Shown here piece by piece: positions 7,258-14,155 of a stretch of 15,334 nucleotides of DNA. Every line of letters begins with the position of its first letter. Within the stretch, counting starts at the first letter, position 1. The position numbers were made by a program, and so were the translations under genes. Source of the stretch: CAZWMK01 sp964635065 (lineage in GTDB: Bacteria; Pseudomonadota; Alphaproteobacteria; Sphingomonadales; Sphingomonadaceae). Under the pieces are notes generated by a model. It saw nothing but the letters and a program-made list of their open reading frames with translations, did no database searches and was not told where the DNA came from. The stretch covers positions 1 to 15,334 of the forward strand of contig CAZWMK010000052.1 in assembly GCA_964635065.1 (NCBI GenBank). Reading direction: 5' to 3'.

Positions 7258-7944
7258 ATGCGACTGGAAGTGCAGATGTTTCTGGCACGGGCATTCGGTA
7301 TTTATCCTGCATTGTTCGAAGAGCGCGTGGCCGAAGAAGCCAGTCTCCAGTGCGGGGCCTCCTGCCGTCTCGCATTTCGCCTGTCTGACGATGTGCTTGA
7401 AGACCTTGCCCATGCCAAGGCCATAAAGGGCGCACAGGATCGGTGGGATGCGATCCTCAGTTTCGAGGCCGATAGTATCGATCAGGCCGAGGTGCAGGTG
7501 CGGGCACTGGCCGACAGGGTGCGCGGTATGTCGGATGGCGCCCGGTCAACTGTTCTGGCGACCAGGCGCCACGCCATCGTGCCCGGTGAAAAGCCGGTCA
7601 TCCTGTCGTTCGTCTTGCGGCGGCTGCCGCATCTGGCGCCACCGCAATTCTATGATTACTGGCTGAATACCCATGCCGATTACGGTCGGCGCAATATCCA
7701 GCCGCCGCGCAGCTATGCCCAGTTGCACAGCGATGCCGAGGCCAGCGCCCGGCTGACGACGGCTGCGGGTTTTGCTGTGCGCGATTACATGGGTGTTGCG
7801 GAATGCACATTCCCCAGCATTGCCGATTTTCAGGCGCAGTTGCAGCGCGTCGAGGTGGCGCGTGATGCGCTGGCGGACGAACGCAATTTCATCGACCACA
7901 GCCGTTCGGTGTTCGACCTGTTCCGTGTTGTACCGATCAACTGA
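7258..7944 (+). CDS. EthD-domain protein
   Basis: A 228-residue protein whose C-terminal half (~113-225) is an EthD-like ferredoxin-fold (dimeric alpha/beta-barrel) domain: LSFVLRRLPHLAPPQFYDYW, then WLNTHADYGRR (135-145), and further on DYMGVAECTFPS and ADERNFIDHSRS (207-217), with H139 and H214 as the histidines typical of the family. The first ~110 residues look like a second, diverged or degenerate module; I recognise no motif there. EthD proteins accompany oxygenase clusters (the first was in ethyl-tert-butyl-ether degradation), and some relatives are small isomerases, decarboxylases or cyclases; no function is assigned here. The ATG at 7258 has GGGGAGG four to five bases upstream. No signal peptide. 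The tetR gene follows after 83 bases with no evident terminator between. Confidence 0.8.
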   Translation: MRLEVQMFLARAFGIYPALFEERVAEEASLQCGASCRLAFRLSDDVLEDLAHAKAIKGAQDRWDAILSFEADSIDQAEVQVRALADRVRGMSDGARSTVLATRRHAIVPGEKPVILSFVLRRLPHLAPPQFYDYWLNTHADYGRRNIQPPRSYAQLHSDAEASARLTTAAGFAVRDYMGVAECTFPSIADFQAQLQRVEVARDALADERNFIDHSRSVFDLFRVVPIN

Positions 7945-8027
7945 TCGGCGCCAGTGCCATGGTTGCTTCCATCTGCAAGACGCCCTAACGCTCGCCCGGC
8001 GCAGAACGGAAAAAGAAAGGCGTCGCG

Positions 8028-8630
8028 ATGCCAGCCATCGTTGATCATGAAAAACGGCGGCTTGAAGTTGCGCGCGTGGCGGCGCGTCTGATCATTCGTT
8101 CGGGGCTTGAAGCTGTCACTGTGCGCGACATCGCCGCCGAGGCTGGATACAGCACGGCGGTCGTGTCGCATTATTTCCGCAACAAGCGCGAACTGCTGCT
8201 GATCGTTTTTCGCACCGTGCTCGAAGAGGCGACGTCGGAAGTCGAGCGCCTGCGCCAGAGCGGGGCTGATCTTCAGACCTGCATCGCGGCGCTCTTGCCG
8301 CTGGATGATAAAAGGCGGGGCAACTGGCTGATCTGGTTCGCCTTCTGGGGCAAGGCGATGACCGACCCCGAATTCCGTGCCGAACAGCAGCAGCGCGGGC
8401 GTGAATCGCGGCAGATGATCGAACGGCTATTGTCGACGACGCCAGGGCCTTTCCGCGATTCGGGTGGCGACCGGGAAATGCAGTCGCGGCGCCTGCTGGC
8501 AACGCTGGCAGGTCTGGCAACGCAAGGCACGTTCGATCCCGACGACTGGCCAGCTGAACGGCAATGCGCTGTCATGGCAGCGGAAATTGCGGCCCTTGCC
8601 GCAGAGGTGGGTGTGGCATCGTCGGCTTGA
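8028..8630 (+). CDS. TetR/AcrR-family transcriptional regulator (BetI-like C-terminal domain)
   Basis: A 200-residue TetR-type repressor. The N-terminal helix-turn-helix lies at ~29-56 (TVRDIAAEAGYSTAVVSHYF, then RNKRELL), with the SHYF-x-NKREL pattern of the family. The C-terminal ligand/dimer domain contains WLIWFAFWGKAMTDPEFR, as in BetI-like (TetR_C_6) regulators. Such proteins usually repress neighbouring genes and release DNA when they bind a pathway substrate or intermediate. The start has AAAGG eight bases upstream. No palindrome like the 8637 site is visible upstream of its own start, but the perfect one begins six bases after its stop, in the promoter of the Rieske gene. That suggests it controls the downstream operon more directly than itself. 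Effector unknown. Confidence 0.93.
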   Translation: MPAIVDHEKRRLEVARVAARLIIRSGLEAVTVRDIAAEAGYSTAVVSHYFRNKRELLLIVFRTVLEEATSEVERLRQSGADLQTCIAALLPLDDKRRGNWLIWFAFWGKAMTDPEFRAEQQQRGRESRQMIERLLSTTPGPFRDSGGDREMQSRRLLATLAGLATQGTFDPDDWPAERQCAVMAAEIAALAAEVGVASSA

Positions 8631-8655
8631 TTGATTTTATAACAATCGTTATAAG
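8627..8655 (+). promoter_or_regulatory. Sigma70-like promoter of the Rieske-FAD-cytochrome-GMC run
   Basis: TTGATT (8627-8632, overlapping the tetR stop codon) and TATAAG (8650-8655) are spaced by exactly 17 bp. They match 4/6 and 5/6 of the -35 and -10 consensus. The Rieske ATG lies 44 bases past the -10. The palindrome at 8637-8654 fills the spacer and overlaps the -10, so a bound repressor would block RNA polymerase. Confidence 0.6.
8637..8654. promoter_or_regulatory. Perfect palindrome, probable TetR operator
   Basis: TTATAAC-AATC-GTTATAA: two perfect 7-bp half-sites around a 4-bp centre. Size and symmetry fit a TetR-family dimer. It lies six bases after the stop of the adjacent tetR gene and within the -35/-10 spacer of the promoter for the next gene. 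The palindrome is seen directly; binding by the neighbouring regulator is inferred from position. Confidence 0.7.
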
Positions 8656-8699
8656 ATCGTCTCAGAGATTCCGTAAAACGGTTCTTGGGGAGAAGTGAC

Positions 8700-10097
8700 A
8701 TGAACGTGCCGTTCAAGCCCGGTGAACATCAGGTTGCCCGTTGTCCGGGGCCGGGTCCGCAGGATATCATCCGCGAAGACGGCGATACGCCGCCCGCTGC
8801 CTATACGCTTGAAGCCTATCAGTATCTCGGCGACGATGACATACCCTTCGAGCGCTATGCCAGCCCCGAGTTCTTCAAGCTTGAAATGGAGCGCATGTGG
8901 CCGCGCGTGTGGCAATGGGCCTGCCGCGAAGAGCATATTCCCGAAGCCGGTGATTATCAGGTCTATGACATCGGCCCGCACAGCTTCATCGTCGTCCGCA
9001 CCAACAACGGCGACATCAAGGCCTATTACAATGCCTGCCTGCATCGCGGCACCAAGCTGCGTCCCTCGGGCACCGAAGGTGCGACCAACGACCTGCGCTG
9101 CCCCTATCACGGCTGGACCTGGTCGCTGGAAGGCGAACTGAAGACCGTGCCGTGCAAGTGGGATTTCGCCCACGTCGATCCCGCCAAGTTCAGCCTGCCC
9201 GAAGTGCGCGTCGAAACCTGGGCCGGTTTTGTCTTCATCAACATGGACGAAAATGCTCCGTCCCTGGCCGAATACATGGCACCGCTTGGTGAGCATGCCG
9301 CCGGTGCCGCGTTCGAGGATCGCTACATCGCGCTCCACGTCCAGAAGGAACTGCCCTGCAACTGGAAAGTGGCGCAGGAAGCCTTCATGGAATCCTACCA
9401 TGTTCTCGAAACGCATCCGCAGCTTCTGGCGGGCGTTGGCGATGCCAATGGCCAGTATGACATCCTGTCCGACCATGTGAACCGCCTCTATGTGCCCGCC
9501 GGCGTGGCCAGCCCGCACCTCGATGGCAAGGCGAGCAAGATGGACATCCTGAACTCGATGCCGCTTGGCGACCGTTCGCAGGTCGAGGACATCATCGCCA
9601 ACTCGGGTGACCTCAATCCGCGCAAGATCATGGCCGATGCGTTCAAGGATCTCGTCGAAAAGGGCTGCGGCCGCGACATGTCGGGCTACAGCACTGCCGA
9701 GATGATCGACACACTGGGCTACCTCCTGTTCCCGAACACGCACCTGTTCCTCGCGGTGTCGTTCCCGATCGTCTACCGTTTCCGCCCGCTGGGCATGCAG
9801 CACGACAAGACGCTGTTTGATCTCATGCTGTTCAACCCGGTGCCGAAGGACGGCGAGCGCCCCGCGCCCGCCGAGCCGACCTATCTCAAGGTCGAGCAGT
9901 CCTATTGCGAAGCGCCGGGCATGGATCCGGGCATGGGGGTGATCTACGATCAGGACACCGGCAACATGGGCTGGATGCAGGAAGGCTTCGGATCGGCCAA
10001 GAAGAAGGCCGCCACACTCGCGACCTATCAGGAAGTCCGCATCCGTCATATGCACATGGTGCTGGATAAATATCTTGAACGCCCCGTCGAGGGCTGA
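8700..10097 (+). CDS. Rieske non-heme iron oxygenase, alpha subunit (complete)
   Basis: A 465-residue terminal oxygenase. N-terminal Rieske domain: C113-x-H115 (ACLHRG) and C134-xx-H137 (CPYHGW). Catalytic domain: NWKVAQEAFMESYHVLETH (221-239) gives iron ligands H234 and H239. The position three before the first histidine, Asp in naphthalene dioxygenase, is Glu here (E231), as in carnitine-monooxygenase-like enzymes. The reaction would be O2-dependent hydroxylation, dihydroxylation or demethylation in the cytoplasm. No small beta subunit, ferredoxin or reductase gene is nearby, suggesting a homomeric alpha-only enzyme served by electron carriers encoded elsewhere. Start: ATG 8700 with GGGGAG seven bases upstream; a TTG five codons earlier lies within the ribosome-binding region and was rejected. 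It is the first gene after the probable TetR-controlled promoter; the FAD gene follows after 36 bases. Confidence 0.95.
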   Translation: MNVPFKPGEHQVARCPGPGPQDIIREDGDTPPAAYTLEAYQYLGDDDIPFERYASPEFFKLEMERMWPRVWQWACREEHIPEAGDYQVYDIGPHSFIVVRTNNGDIKAYYNACLHRGTKLRPSGTEGATNDLRCPYHGWTWSLEGELKTVPCKWDFAHVDPAKFSLPEVRVETWAGFVFINMDENAPSLAEYMAPLGEHAAGAAFEDRYIALHVQKELPCNWKVAQEAFMESYHVLETHPQLLAGVGDANGQYDILSDHVNRLYVPAGVASPHLDGKASKMDILNSMPLGDRSQVEDIIANSGDLNPRKIMADAFKDLVEKGCGRDMSGYSTAEMIDTLGYLLFPNTHLFLAVSFPIVYRFRPLGMQHDKTLFDLMLFNPVPKDGERPAPAEPTYLKVEQSYCEAPGMDPGMGVIYDQDTGNMGWMQEGFGSAKKKAATLATYQEVRIRHMHMVLDKYLERPVEG

Positions 10098-10133
10098 TCG
10101 TCTTGGTAATTTTCACTCAGGGGAAGGGTTAGC

Positions 10134-11894
10134 ATGAGCGACAACAACAAGGGTGGTCTTGGCCGCCGTGAACTCCTTGCCGGCGTCGGCTTTGCCGCTG
10201 CCGTTGCAGCAAGCGGAGCCGCGGTTGCCGCGCCCAAGGCCAAGGCGCCTGAGGCGCCGAAGTGGGACATGGAAGTCGACGTTGTCTGTGTCGGCAGTGG
10301 CGCTGCGGCCGGAACGGCTGCCGTGACGGCGGTGTCGAAGGGCGCAACCGCCGTCATGATCGAGAAAATGCCTTTGCTCGGCGGCACCACCGGCAAATCG
10401 GGCGGCGTCACCTGGGTGCCGAACAACCCGCGCCTGCGCGAACAGGGCATCGACGACAAGAAGGAAGACGCGCTGCGCTACATGGCGCGCTATGCCTTCC
10501 CGCAGGAATATACGCCCAACAGCCCGACGCTTGGCCTGCCGGAAGCGCAGTACAAGATGATCGAAGCCTTCTACGATCATGGCTCGCCTGCCATCGAGCA
10601 TCTCGAAGCCGTTGATGCGGTGAAGTTCAAGCAGTTCCGCATGTTCTTCGTCGACCGTCCGGCGCCCGACTATGCTGACCATCTGCCGGAAAACAAGACG
10701 CCGAAAGGTCGTGCACTTGAGCCGGCCGCTGGCGCGGGATCGAGCAGCGGCGGTCGCAGCCTTGCGGCCCAGCTGGAAAAGTGGCTGCGCGCCAAGAATG
10801 TGCCGATCCTGACTGACACGCGCGTGACCCGCGTCATCAAGGAAAATGGCCGCGTCATCGGCGTTGAAGCCAATGATGCCGACGGCAAGCTGCTGCGCAT
10901 CAAGGCGCGCCGTGGCGTTGTGTTCGGCACCGGTGGCTTTGCCCACAACACCGAACTCGTCGGCCTGCACCAGACCGCCCTTTACGGCGCCTGCGCCATG
11001 CCTGGCTCGACCGGCGACTTCATTGAAATCGCAGCCGAAGCCGGTGCTGCCATGGGCAATCTCAGCTCGGCCTGGCGTACGCAGGTGGTGCTGGAAGAAG
11101 CGCTGGAAAATCGCGCGGTCGGTCTTGGCGCCTTCGTGCTGCCGGGCGATTCGATGATCGTTGTCAACAAATATGGCAAGCGCGTCACGAACGAAAAGCG
11201 CGACTATAACGATCGTACCCGTGTGCACTTCACCTATGACCCGACGCGCGAAGAATTTCCGAACCAGCTGATGTTCATGATCTTCGATGAACGTTCGCTC
11301 GATGCGTTCGGCGGTGCCTTCCCCTTCCCGAAGGACAAGCGCGAATCGCGCTTCCTGATCGAAGCGCCGACTTTCGAGGAATTGTCCGCGAAAATTTCGG
11401 AACGCCTTGCCTCCATCGCCGACAAGACCGGCGGCGTGGCGCTGGCGCCCGAATTCACGGCCAACATGAAGGGCGAGGTTGCGGCTTTCAACGGTTATGC
11501 CAAGACTGGCAAGGATCCGGTGTTTGACCGTGGTCTGCACGAATATGATCGCGAATGGCATCTGCTGTTCTCGGCCCGCCGCGAAGGCACAACGCAGCCG
11601 GAAAACAAGAACCCCAACATCACCATGCACCCCTTCACCAAGAAGGGACCGTATTATGCGTTCATCCTGGCTGCAGGTGCGCTTGATACAAATAGCGGAC
11701 CGATGATCAACGAAAAGGCACAGGTGCTGGCCGCTGATCGCAAGACTCCGATTCCGGGGCTCTATGGCGCAGGAAACTGCGTCGCCAGCCCGGCCCGTGA
11801 TGCCTATTTTGCGGCAGGCGGCACGATCGGCCTTGCGGTGACCTACGGCTACATCGCAGGCCTGAACGTGCTGAAGGAGCCAGTGACCGCATGA
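10134..11894 (+). CDS. Tat-exported FAD-dependent dehydrogenase (fumarate reductase / ketosteroid dehydrogenase superfamily)
   Basis: A 586-residue FAD_binding_2-type flavoprotein. The N-terminus carries a twin-arginine signal: R11-R12 in GRRELLAG, then a hydrophobic Ala-rich stretch to a likely cleavage near AVAA-P (~33). FAD motifs: GSGAAAG (54-60), acidic E77 closing the dinucleotide fold, and LGGTTGKSGGVTWVPNN (82-98), the stretch seen in 3-ketosteroid-dehydrogenase and fumarate-reductase relatives. The C-terminus has GLYGAGNCVAS and AAGGTIGLAVTYGYIAG, completing the FAD site. Family chemistry is dehydrogenation next to a carbonyl, or the reverse reduction. Tat export implies folding with FAD in the cytoplasm and action in the periplasm. 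The cytochrome gene overlaps its stop by four bases (ATGA), so the two are translationally coupled and the cytochrome is the likely electron acceptor. A cytoplasmic KstD-like role is less likely given the signal. The start has AGGGGAAGGG upstream. Confidence 0.88.
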   Translation: MSDNNKGGLGRRELLAGVGFAAAVAASGAAVAAPKAKAPEAPKWDMEVDVVCVGSGAAAGTAAVTAVSKGATAVMIEKMPLLGGTTGKSGGVTWVPNNPRLREQGIDDKKEDALRYMARYAFPQEYTPNSPTLGLPEAQYKMIEAFYDHGSPAIEHLEAVDAVKFKQFRMFFVDRPAPDYADHLPENKTPKGRALEPAAGAGSSSGGRSLAAQLEKWLRAKNVPILTDTRVTRVIKENGRVIGVEANDADGKLLRIKARRGVVFGTGGFAHNTELVGLHQTALYGACAMPGSTGDFIEIAAEAGAAMGNLSSAWRTQVVLEEALENRAVGLGAFVLPGDSMIVVNKYGKRVTNEKRDYNDRTRVHFTYDPTREEFPNQLMFMIFDERSLDAFGGAFPFPKDKRESRFLIEAPTFEELSAKISERLASIADKTGGVALAPEFTANMKGEVAAFNGYAKTGKDPVFDRGLHEYDREWHLLFSARREGTTQPENKNPNITMHPFTKKGPYYAFILAAGALDTNSGPMINEKAQVLAADRKTPIPGLYGAGNCVASPARDAYFAAGGTIGLAVTYGYIAGLNVLKEPVTA

Positions 11895-12286
11895 CCTTTC
11901 GTCTTACAGTCTTGACCGCCATTGCCATGCTGCTCCCGTCGGGAGCAGCATTTGCAGCCGAACCGGTCAGCTTTGCCAAGGACATTGTCCCGGTGCTGCG
12001 TACCGAATGCGCCGTGTGCCATCTCACTGGCAACGAAGCCGGCAACATCGCGCTGGCGCCGAAAGTGGCCTATGCCAATCTGGTCGGCGTTCCCGCGAAG
12101 GAAGGCAAGATGCTGCGCGTCAAGGCTGGATCGCCGGACGAGAGTTATCTGGTGCACAAGCTCGATGGCACCCATCTGAACGTGGGCGGCAAGGGGTCGC
12201 AAATGCCTTTCGGGGCGGAACCGCTCGACCCGGCCATCCGTGCCAAGATCCGCGCCTGGATCCAGGCCGGCGCGCCGAACAACTGA
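11891..12286 (+). CDS. Small periplasmic c-type cytochrome
   Basis: A 131-residue monohaem cytochrome. Sec signal peptide ~1-22 (cleavage near AFA-A), then FAKDIVPVLRTECAVCH with haem-binding C40-x-x-C43-H44. M105 (SQMPFG) is a good axial ligand, and the C-terminus has the IRAWIQAGAP helix seen in haem-binding domains resembling planctomycete-type cytochrome c. Length is normal for a single domain. ATGA overlap with the preceding flavoprotein gene, plus AAGGAG 11 bases upstream, supports this start and tight coupling. The inferred job is to take electrons from the FAD dehydrogenase and pass them to the respiratory chain, as PchC does for the PchF flavoprotein of p-cresol methylhydroxylase. 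An unusual perfect hairpin lies inside the signal-peptide codons. Confidence 0.9.
   Translation: MTFRLTVLTAIAMLLPSGAAFAAEPVSFAKDIVPVLRTECAVCHLTGNEAGNIALAPKVAYANLVGVPAKEGKMLRVKAGSPDESYLVHKLDGTHLNVGGKGSQMPFGAEPLDPAIRAKIRAWIQAGAPNN
11927..11951 (+). repeat. Perfect 11-bp hairpin within the cytochrome signal-peptide codons
   Basis: ATGCTGCTCCC (11927-11937) and GGGAGCAGCAT (11941-11951) are exact reverse complements separated by only GTC. The hairpin starts 36 bases into the coding sequence. There is no T-run after it, so it is not an intrinsic terminator. It may slow ribosomes at the signal peptide, or be a processing or stability element setting the flavoprotein:cytochrome ratio; coincidental symmetry of Leu/Pro/Ala codons is the alternative. 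Confidence 0.55.
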
Positions 12287-12341
12287 GCGTACACTTTATT
12301 TACAGACAGATTTGCCCGGACGGGCGATTGAGGACGTGACC

Positions 12342-13985
12342 ATGACGGCGACGGCGCCTTATGATTATATTATCGTTGGCGCCGGTTCCGCCGGATGCGT
12401 GCTTGCCAATCGCCTGTCTGAAAATCCCGCGCATCGTGTCCTGCTGCTCGAAGCAGGCGGGCGCGACACCAGCCCGCTCATCCATATGCCCAAAGGCATT
12501 GGCAAGCTGGTTCTTGACCCCAATCATGCATGGCATTTTCCGGTTGCGCAGCCGCGGATGTCGAACATGCCGCCCAGTGAATTGTGGCTGCGTGGCAAGG
12601 GGCTGGGCGGTTCCAGTTCGATCAATGGCATGATCTATGTCCGTGGCCAGCCCGAGGACTATGATGAATGGGAGAGCCGGGGCGCCACGGGCTGGAACTG
12701 GACGTCGATGAAGGCCGCCTTCAAGGCGATCGAGGATCATGAACTGGGCGGCGACGATCTGCGCGGCGCGGGTGGCCCGGTGCATATCAGCACCGGCAAG
12801 TTCCGCTATCCCGTGGCCGATGCGCTGATCCGGGCGGGCGAGGAGATGGGCCTGACCCGCAAGGAAGACCTGAACGAGGAAGATCAGGAAGGCGTCGGCT
12901 ATTACTGTCACAACATCAAAAACGGCCGCCGGCAGAGTGCTGCTGTCACCTTCCTGCGTCCTGCACGCAATCGCCGCAATCTCGACATTCTCACCGGAGT
13001 CGAAGTCGATCGCCTGCTGTTCGATGCCGAGCGCAAGGCGACGGGCGTATCCGCACGCGTAAATGGCGAGACACGGACCTTCGCCGTCCGGGGCGAGGTG
13101 ATCCTTTCGGCCGGTGCGCTGATGTCACCGATCATTCTTCAGCGTTCGGGGATTGGTGCGCCCGGCCTTTTGTCGCGGCATGGCATCGACGTGATCGTTG
13201 ACAGTCCTGATGTCGGCGAGCGGATGCGGGAGCATCTCGGCTTTTCCATCCCCTATCGCCTGAAAGGCGACCGCGGAATCAACCATCGCTTCTACGGCCT
13301 CGGCCTCGTGAAAAGCGTGCTGCAGTATTATCTGACTCACACCGGCCCGATGGCGACCGGCCCGTTCGAGGTCGGCGCTTTTGTGCGCACCGCCGATTCT
13401 GTCGCGCGACCCGATGCCCAGCTTTATCTCGGCGCCTTCACTTTCGCGCGTGGTGACGACAATTTCCCGGTGCCGCTGGCCGATGTCGAACGCGAGCCGG
13501 GCATGACCATTTATGGCCAGTTGTTGCGGCTGACGAGCGAAGGGTCGGTCAGGATCAGCGACGCCGATCCAGCCGCAAAACCCGATATCGCGCCGAACTG
13601 GCTGACGACGCCCGAAGACGAGCAAAGCGCTATTGCCATGTTCCGTTACATGCGGCGTTACATGCAGCAGCCCGCGATCGCGCCTTATGTCGGCGAGGAA
13701 CTGGTGCCGGGGGCGGCGGTCGAAAGTGACGACGATATTCTCTACCAGTTCCGCCGCTTGTCACTATGCGGCACGCATGGTGTGGCGACCTGCCGCATGG
13801 GCGATGACGATCGTGCGGTCCTTGATGCGCGTCTGCGCGTGCGCGGCGTGTCGGGGGTGCGGGTGGCCGATTGCAGCGCCATGCCGTCCCTGGTGTCGGG
13901 CAATACCAATGGCCCTGCAATGGCGCTGGGCTGGCGGGCGTCAGACCTCATTATTGCGGATCGGCGCGGCAGCCGGGCCGCCTGA
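12342..13985 (+). CDS. GMC-family FAD-dependent alcohol dehydrogenase/oxidase
   Basis: A 547-residue glucose-methanol-choline oxidoreductase. Motifs: YIIVGAGSAGCVLANRL with GxGxxG at 13-18, E37 (LLLEAGG), GMC signature 1 around GKGLGGSSSINGMIYVRG (85-102), signature 2-like SAGALMSPIILQRSGIG, and a C-terminal active site with H479 (GTHGVATCRMG) and N523 (GNTNGPAM) in the His/Asn pair positions of choline oxidase. Family role: oxidation of an alcohol to aldehyde or ketone using FAD, passing electrons to O2 or an acceptor. No signal peptide, so cytoplasmic or membrane-associated. Start: ATG 12342 with GAGG upstream; the in-frame ATG at 12240 would overlap the cytochrome gene and add 34 residues before the Rossmann strand, so it was rejected. 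It lies 55 bases after the cytochrome gene, same strand, probably the same operon. Substrate unknown. Confidence 0.93.
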   Translation: MTATAPYDYIIVGAGSAGCVLANRLSENPAHRVLLLEAGGRDTSPLIHMPKGIGKLVLDPNHAWHFPVAQPRMSNMPPSELWLRGKGLGGSSSINGMIYVRGQPEDYDEWESRGATGWNWTSMKAAFKAIEDHELGGDDLRGAGGPVHISTGKFRYPVADALIRAGEEMGLTRKEDLNEEDQEGVGYYCHNIKNGRRQSAAVTFLRPARNRRNLDILTGVEVDRLLFDAERKATGVSARVNGETRTFAVRGEVILSAGALMSPIILQRSGIGAPGLLSRHGIDVIVDSPDVGERMREHLGFSIPYRLKGDRGINHRFYGLGLVKSVLQYYLTHTGPMATGPFEVGAFVRTADSVARPDAQLYLGAFTFARGDDNFPVPLADVEREPGMTIYGQLLRLTSEGSVRISDADPAAKPDIAPNWLTTPEDEQSAIAMFRYMRRYMQQPAIAPYVGEELVPGAAVESDDDILYQFRRLSLCGTHGVATCRMGDDDRAVLDARLRVRGVSGVRVADCSAMPSLVSGNTNGPAMALGWRASDLIIADRRGSRAA

Positions 13986-13986
13986 T

Positions 13987-14019
13987 ACAGGCCGGATACA
14001 GGGATCTGCCGCCTGTTTA
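13987..14019 (+). terminator. Weak hairpin after the GMC gene
   Basis: ACAGGC-c-GG (13987-13995) can pair with CC-GCCTGT (14009-14016) with one bulge and a 13-base loop, followed by TTTAAT. It lies immediately after the GMC stop codon. The stem is imperfect and the T-run short, so at best it is a leaky terminator. Confidence 0.3.
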
Positions 14020-14050
14020 ATCTCCCACCTATGCGAAAAGGGGGTGGGCG

Positions 14051-14066
14051 CGGGCAATTTTGCCCG
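14051..14066. promoter_or_regulatory. Inverted repeat upstream of the thiolase gene
   Basis: CGGGCAA-TT-TTGCCCG, two perfect 7-bp arms, lies about 90 bases before the thiolase start in a 170-bp intergenic gap. No T-run follows, so an operator is more likely than a terminator. Its sequence differs from the TATAA-type palindromes, so it would belong to a different regulator. No clear -35/-10 pair is seen beside it. Confidence 0.3.
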
Positions 14067-14155
14067 TTAAGCACCAATTCGACTGAATATTGTTGGATTC
14101 GTTACCTGCTTTGCCTGACAGGCCCGCGCAGGTGGCTGCAAGAAAGGATGGCGTG

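Noticed and set aside
7105..7413. Longer version of the VOC protein starting at 7413
   Set aside because: The added residues cross the divergent promoter and part of the EthD gene; the ATG at 7104 has GGGAG just upstream and begins right before the conserved domain.
8649..10055. 468-codon open frame on the minus strand opposite the Rieske gene
   Set aside because: Shadow frame in phase with high-GC third positions; no recognisable domain.
10113..11630. 505-codon open frame on the minus strand opposite the FAD dehydrogenase gene
   Set aside because: Composition-driven antisense frame without family motifs; the plus-strand protein has Tat and FAD motifs end to end.
12314..12325. GCCCG-GA-CGGGC symmetric element before the GMC start
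   Set aside because: The two-base centre makes it a poor hairpin and short G/C palindromes are expected by chance in this base composition.
12240..12341. N-terminal extension of the GMC protein from an upstream ATG
   Set aside because: It overlaps the cytochrome coding region and precedes the conserved Rossmann strand with unconserved sequence; the ATG at 12342 has a suitable ribosome-binding site.
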